A stretch of DNA of 8,188 nucleotides from Clostridia bacterium (GTDB lineage: Bacteria > Bacillota > Clostridia > Oscillospirales > RGIG577), in contig JAFOLN010000301.1 in the NCBI GenBank assembly GCA_017419325.1, positions 1-8,188 on the forward strand. Direction: 5' to 3'. Below, piece after piece: positions 1 to 5,529 of the stretch. The notes below the pieces were generated by a model that made no database searches, had not been told where the DNA came from, and saw nothing but the letters and a program-made list of their open reading frames with translations. The translations under genes were made by a program, and so were the position numbers. How positions within the stretch are numbered: position 1 is the first letter of the stretch; each line of letters begins with the position of its first letter.

Positions 1-506
1 ACGGCACATACTACCGCGACGCCGTTGAGTGGGCAGTAGGAAAGGGTGTAACAAACGGTCTGGACGATACGCATTTCGGGCCCGATTTCGAGTGTACACG
101 CGCGCAGATGGTAACGTTCCTCTACAGAGCGGCAAACGAGCCTGAGCCCGGTTCTTCGCTCTGCCCGTTCGAAGACGTGGACGAGGATGCCTATTACTAT
201 AAGGCAGTGATGTGGGCATACGAAAACGGCATCACCAAGGGCACCGATGAAAACACCTTCAGCCCCGACGATACCGTGACGCGCGCACAGACGGTCACCT
301 TCCTCTACAGAACGCTTGGCGCAAAGACCGAGACCGAAAATCCGTTCATTGACGTTCAGGAGGGCGCATACTACTATGACGCGGTGATGTGGGCATACGA
401 AAACGGCATCACAAAGGGCACCGACGAACATACCTTCAGCCCCGACAGCGACGTTACCCGCGCACAGATCGTAACCTTCCTCTACCGCACATACAATGAA
501 GGATAA
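1..506 (+). CDS. SLH-domain cell-surface protein, C-terminal part (5' truncated)
   Basis: The reading frame is already open at the window edge (first full codon at base 3) and gives 167 residues before TAA at 504-506. It consists of three S-layer homology repeats. The first, incomplete at its N-side, shows AVEWAVGKGVTNG and CTRAQMVTFLYR. The second and third share AVMWAYENGITKGTDE, TFSPD and VTRAQ-VTFLYR. Each repeat starts with an F-x-DV-type motif (FEDV, FIDV) and a run of tyrosines. SLH triplets anchor exported proteins non-covalently to secondary cell-wall polymer, so the missing N-terminal part should carry a signal peptide and the functional domain; that function cannot be seen here. 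The C-terminal position of the triplet is common in clostridia. A hairpin terminator follows 20 bases after the stop. Confidence 0.92.
   Translation, partial: GTYYRDAVEWAVGKGVTNGLDDTHFGPDFECTRAQMVTFLYRAANEPEPGSSLCPFEDVDEDAYYYKAVMWAYENGITKGTDENTFSPDDTVTRAQTVTFLYRTLGAKTETENPFIDVQEGAYYYDAVMWAYENGITKGTDEHTFSPDSDVTRAQIVTFLYRTYNEG
207..487 (+). repeat. Tandem SLH-coding DNA repeat
   Basis: Two SLH units are very similar at the DNA level as well as in protein. The block beginning gtgatgtgggcatacg at 207 recurs at 384, a period of 177 bp (59 codons), with mostly third-position differences. The preceding unit, with gttgagtgggca near 24, is 183 bp upstream and much more diverged. This suggests recent duplication or gene conversion between units two and three. 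Confidence 0.75.
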
Positions 507-526
507 ATAACGCTGTAAGTTTACAT

Positions 527-570
527 AAAGCGGCACGGACAGTATTTTTGTCCGCGCCGCTTTTCTTTTT
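527..570. terminator. Intrinsic terminator after SLH gene, possibly bidirectional
   Basis: Arms aagcggcacggaca (528-541) and tgtccgcgccgctt (549-562) pair with one A-C mismatch around a 7-nt loop. On the plus strand they are followed by ttcttttt. The recombinase stop codon (569-571, minus) lies at the edge of the element, so the same hairpin can also end that transcript, although the U-run on that side is poor. Confidence 0.85.
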
Positions 571-1177
571 ATCCCGTCAGCTCTTCCGCTTTGGAGACCC
601 ACCTCAGAAACGTCTTATGGCAGACCCCCATGTCACGCGAGGCTTTCCTTGCGGATATTTTGCCCGCCTTCCATTTGTCCCTCGCTTCGTTGAATCCGGG
701 AGGCCGCTCCTTCGGGTCGCGCCCGAACTTCACGCCGTTCGCCTTTGCCGCCGCTATCCCCTCTGCCTGCCTTTGGCGTATAAATTCGCGCTCCGTCTGC
801 GCAACGTAGCTTAAAAGCTGCAGTACTATGTCGGCAATAAGAGTGCCCGTTAAGTCCTTTTTGTTTCGCGTATCCAAAAGGGGCATGTCAAGCACGACTA
901 TCGCCGCCTCCTTCTCCTTCGTTATAAAGCGCCACTGCTCCAGTATCTCGTCGTAATTCCTTCCGAGCCTGTCTATGCTCTTTATCACAAGCGTATCGCC
1001 ACGCCCCAGCTTCCTTACTACCCGTCTGTATCCGGGACGGTCAAAATCCTTGCCCGACTGCTTGTCCTTATAAATATGTCTGTCCGCTATCCCAAACTCA
1101 CGCATGGCCGCAAGCTGCCGCTCTTCGTTCTGATCCCGCGTCGAGACTCTTATGTACCCGTATGTGCTGTTACCCAT
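569..1177 (-). CDS. Small serine recombinase (resolvase/DNA invertase, Pin type)
   Basis: A 202-residue serine site-specific recombinase, which makes a covalent phosphoserine link to DNA and rotates strands. The N-terminal catalytic domain begins GYIRVSTRDQN, with nucleophile Ser12 and catalytic Arg10. The second active-site motif SIDRLGRNYDEI supplies Arg70 and Arg73, equivalent to Arg68 and Arg71 of gamma-delta resolvase. The QTEREFIRQRQAEGI segment (about 127-141) is the long dimer helix E, then AAAKANGVKFGR leads to a C-terminal helix-turn-helix (about 163-200, KISARKASRDMGVCHKTFLRW). Length is normal for the resolvase/invertase class, so it looks intact. The ATG at 1177 is chosen over the in-frame ATG at 1207 because AGGAGG (1185-1190) sits 7 nt before it. 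Invertase cannot be told from resolvase by sequence alone, and no target site is proven. Confidence 0.93.
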   Translation of the reverse strand: MGNSTYGYIRVSTRDQNEERQLAAMREFGIADRHIYKDKQSGKDFDRPGYRRVVRKLGRGDTLVIKSIDRLGRNYDEILEQWRFITKEKEAAIVVLDMPLLDTRNKKDLTGTLIADIVLQLLSYVAQTEREFIRQRQAEGIAAAKANGVKFGRDPKERPPGFNEARDKWKAGKISARKASRDMGVCHKTFLRWVSKAEELTG

Positions 1178-1204
1178 AGTAAAACCTCCTGAAAATATGA
1201 TAGG

Positions 1205-1234
1205 CATTTTACCGTCTCCGTATTCGGTAATATG
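1205..1234. promoter_or_regulatory. Inverted repeat over recombinase transcription start
   Basis: Arms cattttaccg (1205-1214) and cggtaatatg (1225-1234) pair at 9 of 10 positions around a 10-bp spacer, about 30 bp in all. This is close in size and architecture to the dimer-binding and crossover sites of resolvase/invertase enzymes. It covers the predicted transcription start of the recombinase, so autoregulation or use as a recombination site are both plausible. Neither is proven. Confidence 0.4.
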
Positions 1235-1238
1235 AGAA

Positions 1239-1244
1239 ATTATA
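1239..1244 (-). promoter_or_regulatory. -10 box of recombinase promoter
   Basis: On the minus strand this is a perfect TATAAT, about 62 nt upstream of the recombinase ATG, with predicted start near 1232. The hexamer 17 bp upstream (TTATAT, 1262-1267) matches TTGACA at only three positions, so the -35 is weak and the promoter may be weak or activator-dependent. Confidence 0.5.
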
Positions 1245-1339
1245 ATAGGGGTTTTATTAAGATATAACCGCGAAAACGTGAAAAAAACATTAAAAAAGCT
1301 CTCAGGACAGTCGAACTTCCGTAACTTTTTTGAAAATAT

Positions 1340-1368
1340 AAAAGAGCCGCATGCTCTGCGGCTCTTTT
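1340..1368. terminator. Perfect 11-bp hairpin terminator
   Basis: Arms aaaagagccgc (1340-1350) and gcggctctttt (1358-1368) pair perfectly around a 7-nt loop. Read on the minus strand the hairpin is followed by TTTTATATTTTC, a better U-tract than on the plus strand. This suggests it ends a minus-strand transcript from the 1379-1640 region. Confidence 0.75.
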
Positions 1369-1378
1369 GGTTATACGT

Positions 1379-1456
1379 CTATTCTTTTATTTTCCTTTCC
1401 CGGATTCCGCGGCCCTCCGTGAGCCTGTCGCCGTATTTTAAAAGATACTCTGTCAT
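1379..1456 (-). CDS. Possible 25-residue small protein
   Basis: A short minus-strand ORF that would encode 25 residues, starting MTEYLLKYGD and ending RERKIKE before TAG. It has a good ribosome binding site, AGGGAG (1465-1470), with 8 nt to the ATG, and a strong terminator begins 10 nt after its stop. The peptide is strongly basic at its C-terminus. The frame is open upstream of the ATG to a TGA at 1502-1504, so it could instead be the tail of a decayed longer gene. I do not recognise it. Confidence 0.35.
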   Translation of the reverse strand: MTEYLLKYGDRLTEGRGIRERKIKE

Positions 1457-1501
1457 AAATACTTCTCCCTCGCCTACCGAACGCGCTCTCCGCAAAGAAA
1501 C

Positions 1502-1654
1502 TCACATTATAAGCTGCGTTTTAATACGCTTCGTCACGTTCTGAAGCTCTATTGCGCGCGCCATGGAAAAACGGGGAAAGATGTACCTGTCCGCGCGGGA
1601 CGGCAATTCCGGCGAATGAGCTGAACCGCATTTTAAAAAAATGCAAAAAAATAA
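1502..1654 (-). other. Open minus-strand segment, possible gene remnant
   Basis: The frame of the 25-codon ORF is also open upstream of the TGA at 1502-1504, back to another TGA at 1655-1657. It contains an ATG at 1564 giving a 20-residue peptide MARAIELQNVTKRIKTQLIM. No convincing ribosome binding site precedes that ATG. Codon use resembles neighbouring genes, so this may be a broken gene split by one stop codon. I cannot name a family, and chance is not excluded. Confidence 0.2.
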
Positions 1655-1692
1655 TCATTTTGCACGAAAAGAAAAAAATTACGTGAATACCG

Positions 1693-1721
1693 TTGACATT
1701 TTAATCCGCATAAAGTATAAT
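1693..1721 (+). promoter_or_regulatory. Consensus sigma-A promoter of amt leader
   Basis: A perfect TTGACA (1693-1698), a 17-bp spacer, then a perfect TATAAT (1716-1721), with a predicted start near 1728. The resulting leader is about 150 nt before the amt start codon, and a terminator hairpin begins only about 7 nt into it. Confidence 0.88.
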
Positions 1722-1734
1722 GCGTCATGTAAAC

Positions 1735-1778
1735 AAAGGCGTTTTTAAGCAGCCCGCTTAAAAACGCCTTTTTGTTTT
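1735..1778 (+). terminator. Leader terminator 1 (perfect 16-bp stem)
   Basis: Arms aaaggcgtttttaagc (1735-1750) and gcttaaaaacgccttt (1756-1771) pair perfectly around the loop agccc, followed by ttgtttt. It begins almost at the 5' end of the transcript from the 1693-1721 promoter. By default it would release an RNA of about 50 nt, or act as a 5' structural element. Confidence 0.85.
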
Positions 1779-1806
1779 AAGCTCATAATTATCCGCGCGG
1801 GAAGAC

Positions 1807-1846
1807 AACGGGGTCTTTGAGAATTCTCAAGGACCCCGTTTTTTGA
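1807..1846 (+). terminator. Leader terminator 2 just upstream of amt
   Basis: Arms aacggggtctttgagaa (1807-1823) and ttctcaaggaccccgtt (1824-1840) pair over 17 positions with one G-U. The tip of the hairpin is the 14-bp palindrome ttgagaattctcaa (1817-1830). A run of T to 1844 follows. The end of the hairpin is about 35 nt before the amt ATG, the usual place for an attenuator. A further palindrome tttgagctcaaa (1842-1853) lies between it and the ribosome binding site. Confidence 0.85.
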
Positions 1847-1878
1847 GCTCAAATTCAAATCAACAGGGGGAATGGAAA

Positions 1879-3639
1879 ATGGATGATATGATAAGAACTC
1901 TTATTACAAACGCCGCATCCGAACAGGTATTCGGCGTATGGTTCCTTATAGGAGCCGCGCTCGTATTCTGGATGCAGGCGGGCTTTGCAATGGTCGAGGC
2001 AGGATTTACGAGAGCGAAGAACACCGGCAACATCATAATGAAAAACCTGATGGATTTCTGCATCGGCACCGTGGTTTTCATACTTATAGGCTTCAGCCTT
2101 CTGATGGGCGAAGACGTGGCCGGCTTCATAGGCAGACCCGGCTTTGACCTTTTCACCGCATATGAAAGCTTTGATTTTTCAAGCTTTGTATTCAACCTCG
2201 TGTTCTGCGCCACTACCGCCACAATAGTGTCGGGAGCTATGGCGGAACGCACGAAATTCTTGTCCTACTGCATATACTCCGGTGTGCTTTCGGCGCTCAT
2301 ATACCCCATTGAAGCGCACTGGATCTGGGGCGGAGGGTGGCTTTCGCAAATGGGCTTTCACGATTTTGCGGGCTCCTGCGCCATCCACATGGTAGGCGGC
2401 ATATCGGCCCTCATCGGCGCAAAGATACTCGGTGCCCGTCTTGGCAAATTCAACCGCGGCAAGGACGGCCGCGTAACAAAGGTAAATGCCTTTCCCGGTC
2501 ACAGCATAGTGCTGGGAGCGCTGGGCGTGTTTATCCTGTGGCTCGGATGGTACGGCTTTAACGGCGCGGCCGCAGTCACGGTGGAGCAGCTTGGCTCCAT
2601 ATTCCTTACGACTACCGTTGCTCCTGCAGTCGCAACCGTCGTGTGCATGATATTCACATGGATAAAATACGGCAAGGTCGACGTTTCCATGTGCCTTAAC
2701 GCCTCGCTTGCGGGGCTTGTGGCCATAACGGCGGGCTGTGACGCCGCAAACGCCCTTGGCGCTGCCGTAACGGGAGCGGTTGCGGGTATGCTTGTGGTAT
2801 TCGGCGTATGGCTCCTTGACTATAAGCTCCATGTGGACGACCCCGTCGGGGCGGTTGCTGTTCACGGTCTGTGCGGCATCTGGGGCACGCTGGCGGTGGG
2901 ACTTTTCGCAACACCCGAAGCCCCGGCATATGCTTTGGCAGACGCATCGGGAGAGATGCTTTCCGGCGTTTTCTACGGCGGCGGTTTGAAGCTTTTGGGC
3001 ATTCAGGCGCTTGGGGTATTGAGCGTAGGAGCATGGACGGCTGTAACCATAACGTCGGTATTTCTCATCATTAAGCTTACCTTAGGCCTTCGCGTATCAC
3101 GGGATGAGGAAACGGCGGGACTTGACGCCTCGGAGCACGGTCTCTCCTCGGCATATGCGGGCTTTGCCATGCTCCCCGACTATGTTGACGAGGGAGACGG
3201 CGCACCCGTTATCGTATCGGGCGACATACCTCCCGCAGAGGCGATACCAGTTAAAAAGATGCCCGTTTTCAGCGATACGGCTCCAAAGTTTACGAAGGTG
3301 GAGATAATCTGCAAGGAGTCGCGTTTTGAAGCGCTTAAGAACGCACTTATGGAAATCGGCATTACAGGCATGACGGTTTCTCACGTTTTAGGCTGCGGAC
3401 TTCAGAAGGGCAAGCCTGAGTACTACCGCGGCGTACAGGTAGAGGCTAACCTCCTGCCAAAGATACAGATAGATATCGTTGTGAGCCGTGTGCCCGTAAG
3501 GAGCGTAATTGAAACCGCAAAACGTACGCTCTACACCGGTCACATAGGCGATGGCAAGATATTCGTTTACGACGTTGAAAATGTGGTAAAGGTGCGCACC
3601 GGCGAAGAGGGCTACGACGCGCTTCAGGATGTGGAATAA
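1879..3639 (+). CDS. amt: Ammonium channel fused to a P-II (GlnB/GlnK) domain
   Basis: A 586-residue inner-membrane protein. Residues 1 to about 405 form the 11-helix Amt/MEP channel, with pore histidines His170 (DFAGSCAIHMVGG) and His329 (DDPVGAVAVHGLCG), gate phenylalanines Phe109 and Phe227 (GWYGFNGAAA), Asp162, and the conserved tail GLDASEHGLSSAYAG (414-428). A linker of about 40 residues (431-470) leads to a full P-II domain (471-586). That domain has a T-loop at about 507-528 (Gln509, Arg517, Lys528 conserved), TGHIGDGKIFVYDV (553-566) and VRTGEEG (572-578) for nucleotide binding. Normally P-II is a separate trimer that plugs the Amt pore; here it is covalently tethered. The position equal to E. 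coli Tyr51, the uridylylation site, is Val521. ATG 1879 is chosen because AGGGGG (1865-1870) lies 8 nt upstream; the TTG at 1843 is in a terminator U-run. Confidence 0.96.
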   Translation: MDDMIRTLITNAASEQVFGVWFLIGAALVFWMQAGFAMVEAGFTRAKNTGNIIMKNLMDFCIGTVVFILIGFSLLMGEDVAGFIGRPGFDLFTAYESFDFSSFVFNLVFCATTATIVSGAMAERTKFLSYCIYSGVLSALIYPIEAHWIWGGGWLSQMGFHDFAGSCAIHMVGGISALIGAKILGARLGKFNRGKDGRVTKVNAFPGHSIVLGALGVFILWLGWYGFNGAAAVTVEQLGSIFLTTTVAPAVATVVCMIFTWIKYGKVDVSMCLNASLAGLVAITAGCDAANALGAAVTGAVAGMLVVFGVWLLDYKLHVDDPVGAVAVHGLCGIWGTLAVGLFATPEAPAYALADASGEMLSGVFYGGGLKLLGIQALGVLSVGAWTAVTITSVFLIIKLTLGLRVSRDEETAGLDASEHGLSSAYAGFAMLPDYVDEGDGAPVIVSGDIPPAEAIPVKKMPVFSDTAPKFTKVEIICKESRFEALKNALMEIGITGMTVSHVLGCGLQKGKPEYYRGVQVEANLLPKIQIDIVVSRVPVRSVIETAKRTLYTGHIGDGKIFVYDVENVVKVRTGEEGYDALQDVE

Positions 3640-3646
3640 TGTGTAT

Positions 3647-3683
3647 AAAAAACTGCGGCGAAAAAATCCGCCGCAGTTTTTTT
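3647..3683. terminator. Bidirectional terminator between amt and the convergent gene
   Basis: Left arm aaaaaactgcggcg (3647-3660) and right arm cgccgcagtttttt (3669-3682) form a 14-bp stem with an 8-nt loop. T-runs follow on both strands. It lies 7 nt after the amt stop and 4 nt beyond the stop of the convergent gene (3687-3689), so it serves both. Confidence 0.9.
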
Positions 3684-3686
3684 CGG

Positions 3687-4715
3687 TTATATTTTGTCCG
3701 CGAAACCGAAGTATTCGGCCGCAGCCACGATCTCATCCGTCTTTCCGAACTTTTTTGCCATAAACGTAAAATACTCTTCCTTGTAAGGATTTGTTCTGAG
3801 AACATCGAGTAACGCGCCTTTTATCTTGTCCTCCGGGAAGCCGGGCGTCGTTATATTCTGAAATATGGCGTCGGCGCGGCTGCTCTCTTCTTCCCCCGGC
3901 GCCTCTATCTCTGTGCCGCTTTGGGTGAGTATCTCCAAAAGCGTAACGCTGACAAGCATATAATCGGCGGCGGAGCAATGCATAAGCTCCGCTGCGTCGA
4001 GCGCGTCGAACAAGGTCTGCTCCTGCTCTGACGAAATACCGATCCTCGCTTTATGTCGGCTGACAATCGAGTCTGCAAGCTGCCCCTGCAGATCGCCAAA
4101 CATCCCTCCGGCGTTTCTCTGCTTGTATTGTTCCACCGCCGTTGAAACGAGCATAGTCGACAGTCCGTTTCTGTTTGACTCAGTGGCTTGCTCACCGGCG
4201 GACAACATGGCCGTATAGCCGTCGATGCCCCGATGATATTTCTCTTTATGCATGGCAGTAAAGGCCGGAAGCGAAACGGAAAATACATTTTCCGCGAATA
4301 AAATATCCATCGCGCACTTTATCACGGGATAAAGGAACTCATCGTAAATCTCGGGAAACTCCTCAATAAAGCTTCTGTAATCATGCACCTTCATGGCGTA
4401 TTTTTCCGCCGCCGCTTTCGCGCACTGACGGGCCAGCGCGCTGAAGAGATCTTTATATTTGTTAAAAAGATCGGCTTCGGCGGGTATTTCTATGACCTCT
4501 CCGAACAGTTTCAGCCGGACTTCGATTCCCTCCGGCTTACCCGTCTTTTTAACAAGCGCGGCGTTGTCCTCGGTCTCCTTAGGAATACTCGTCATAAGGT
4601 CGAATTTCGGCGCGGGCACATATCCTTTTGTCGCTGACGCCTTTTCTGCCGCTTTATCCTTATATTCCTTTCCCGCCTTCTTTGCTCCGTCTATATACTT
4701 TCCAAATAAACCCAT
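3687..4715 (-). CDS. Uncharacterised 342-residue soluble protein, last gene of XRE cluster
   Basis: I do not recognise this protein. It starts MGLFGKYIDG, then has a Lys/Ala/Glu-rich amphipathic helix (about 10-30), a Pro-containing linker, and a mostly helical body rich in Ala, Glu and Lys. There are no membrane segments or signal peptide. An acidic linker (EAPGEEESS, about 271-279) precedes a C-terminal unit with the motif TNPYKEEYFTFMAKKFGK (about 308-325) and AAEYFGF. From memory, similar N-P-Y plus F-G endings occur in other uncharacterised Firmicutes proteins, but I cannot name a family. The start is supported by GGAGGTG (4723-4729) 7 nt upstream. It is the distal gene of the 5510-3687 cluster, 93 nt after the 48-aa gene, and may be cotranscribed with it. 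A perfect TATAAT on the minus strand (4730-4735) is too close to the RBS to be a clear promoter. Confidence 0.85.
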   Translation of the reverse strand: MGLFGKYIDGAKKAGKEYKDKAAEKASATKGYVPAPKFDLMTSIPKETEDNAALVKKTGKPEGIEVRLKLFGEVIEIPAEADLFNKYKDLFSALARQCAKAAAEKYAMKVHDYRSFIEEFPEIYDEFLYPVIKCAMDILFAENVFSVSLPAFTAMHKEKYHRGIDGYTAMLSAGEQATESNRNGLSTMLVSTAVEQYKQRNAGGMFGDLQGQLADSIVSRHKARIGISSEQEQTLFDALDAAELMHCSAADYMLVSVTLLEILTQSGTEIEAPGEEESSRADAIFQNITTPGFPEDKIKGALLDVLRTNPYKEEYFTFMAKKFGKTDEIVAAAEYFGFADKI

Positions 4716-4808
4716 GTTTGGACACCTCCATTATAACGGCACCTCCGACCCGCGCCAAAAAATGAGCGCAGACCCGGACGACCTTTTGCATCGCTTTTAA
4801 AAAAGCAA

Positions 4809-4955
4809 TTATAATTTCGTAGTAGTTATAATTCTTATCTTGTAATTGGGATACTGCGCCTTTATGAGATTCTGCGCCTCAGAAGGCGAGTTTGCCTTTA
4901 CTGTCTGTTCGGTTTTTGTGCTGTTTACATAGAAAGCTATCTTGTAATTATTCAT
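4809..4955 (-). CDS. 48-residue small protein
   Basis: A short gene of 48 residues beginning MNNYKIAFYVNSTK and ending in TTTKL before TAA. It has a strong ribosome binding site, GGGAGGTG (4961-4968), 5 nt before the ATG. The composition suggests a compact beta-alpha-beta fold: a strand YKIAFYV, a helix SPSEAQNLIKAQYP, and a strand YKIRIITTT. It has no cysteines or membrane segment. The layout of strand, Q-T-V-K-A, then S-P-S-E-A-x-x-L-I-x-A-Q-Y-P resembles small conserved hypothetical proteins of gut Firmicutes, recalled without a named family. It sits between the Cys-containing small gene (52 nt upstream) and the 342-aa gene. Confidence 0.75.
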   Translation of the reverse strand: MNNYKIAFYVNSTKTEQTVKANSPSEAQNLIKAQYPNYKIRIITTTKL

Positions 4956-5006
4956 TTTTTCACCTCCCTTCACGACTCGCACGACCACACTTTTTTATAA
5001 GATGCT

Positions 5007-5228
5007 TTACGCCCGAGTGCAGTATCTGCGTACAAGACATCCTGCGCAGGACTGCCTGAAGCCGTTTTCATCCTTTTTCCCGTACTGACAGACGGTGCTT
5101 CCCAAAAGGTCGGTTTTTTCGTTACGCCTGTCTGCTTTTTGGGATGCTCTGCTTCTCAGCGCCGCGTTTGCCGCAAACAGCAATACCGAGCCAAGAAGAC
5201 CTCCCCCGCTGCCGTCATGATATGACAT
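5007..5228 (-). CDS. 73-residue small protein with four cysteines
   Basis: Starts MSYHDGSGGG, followed by a short hydrophobic stretch LLGSVLLFAANAAL (11-24), a basic/polar linker, then a C-terminal segment with Cys47, Cys61, Cys64 and Cys70. The CAGC pair and flanking Cys residues could bind a metal or form disulfides. The hydrophobic stretch is marginal for a membrane anchor. The start at 5228 is chosen over 5267 because GGAGGTGAGG (5232-5241) precedes it; an upstream extension would have poorer signals. It begins 42 nt after the XRE gene stop on the same strand, consistent with one operon. Function unknown. Confidence 0.7.
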   Translation of the reverse strand: MSYHDGSGGGLLGSVLLFAANAALRSRASQKADRRNEKTDLLGSTVCQYGKKDENGFRQSCAGCLVRRYCTRA

Positions 5229-5270
5229 ATACCTCACCTCCGATCGGAAAACCAAACGCATTTTCATACG

Positions 5271-5510
5271 TTATGCTTTTATATCATTACGCGCCGATTT
5301 TTTTCCGCCCTCGCGCCTTATGTCTATAAACACCTCGGGGCTTACGTTCAGCGCAAGACAGATGACCCTGAGCTCATCCGCATACAGCGTCCGTCTGCCG
5401 CAAAGGATATCATTGAAAGCGTTCGGCGGTATGCCCGATCTTCGTGCAACACAAATATGTGTCAGCCCATGTTCATCAATATAGGCACGTACCTTCTCGT
5501 ACACCTTCAT
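5271..5510 (-). CDS. XRE-family (Cro/C1-type) DNA-binding regulator, 79 residues
   Basis: A single helix-turn-helix protein. Residues about 4-62 form the five-helix Cro/C1 domain, with VARRSGIPPNAFNDILCGRRTLYADELRVICLALNV placing the recognition helix around PPNAFNDILCG. The C-terminal tail is short and basic (GGKKSARNDIKA), with no sensor domain, so it is probably a simple dimeric repressor. AAGGTGA (5515-5521) supports the ATG at 5510. It is the first gene of the minus-strand cluster and faces a second XRE gene across a gap holding three repeated 12-bp elements, so autoregulation is likely. Confidence 0.9.
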   Translation of the reverse strand: MKVYEKVRAYIDEHGLTHICVARRSGIPPNAFNDILCGRRTLYADELRVICLALNVSPEVFIDIRREGGKKSARNDIKA

Positions 5511-5529
5511 AGCATCACCTTGCCGTTCA

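Larger units (their letters stand above)
1590..1802. repeat. 11-bp near-palindromic repeat pair flanking a promoter
   Basis: The sequence tccgcgcggga occurs at 1590-1600 and again at 1792-1802, 202 bp apart, flanking the promoter and first terminator of the amt leader. The core CCGCGCGG is a palindrome, so the pair is both direct and inverted. It may be chance in GC-rich DNA. Confidence 0.3.
1178..1878. other. Long intergenic regulatory stretch
   Basis: This 700-bp gap has no long gene that I can support. From left to right it contains the recombinase promoter and inverted repeat, the 1340-1368 terminator with a short minus-strand ORF upstream of it, an A-rich stretch (1630-1680) with weak AT-hairpins, a consensus promoter at 1693-1721, and two strong terminator hairpins ahead of the ammonium channel gene. 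A plus-strand open frame over 1278-1544 (GTG start) crosses the terminator hairpin and has no credible start signal. Confidence 0.6.

Noticed and set aside
548..814. Plus-strand open frames opposite the recombinase 3' end
   Set aside because: They are antisense shadows of a clearly conserved serine recombinase and lack start signals.
1278..1544. Plus-strand 88-codon open frame
   Set aside because: It has a GTG start with no ribosome site, runs through the perfect terminator hairpin at 1340-1368, and its composition is not protein-like; better read as non-coding or antisense to the short minus-strand frames.
1735..1853. ANTAR-type dual hairpin antiterminator or a glutamine riboswitch
   Set aside because: Loops lack the ANTAR A1/G4 hexanucleotide pattern, and I see no glutamine-riboswitch core; only the terminators themselves are supported.
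1843..1878. Twelve-residue N-terminal extension of the Amt protein from a TTG
   Set aside because: The TTG lies in the U-run of leader terminator 2 with no ribosome site, while the ATG at 1879 has AGGGGG at 8 nt.
1860..2865. Long minus-strand open frames inside amt
   Set aside because: They are antisense to strongly conserved Amt sequence; open frames here follow from codon bias.
4730..4735. Perfect minus-strand TATAAT upstream of the 342-aa gene, with TTGGCG 17 bp upstream
   Set aside because: The implied transcription start (about 4723) would fall inside the gene's own GGAGGTG site and remove it, so a working promoter for this gene is doubtful.
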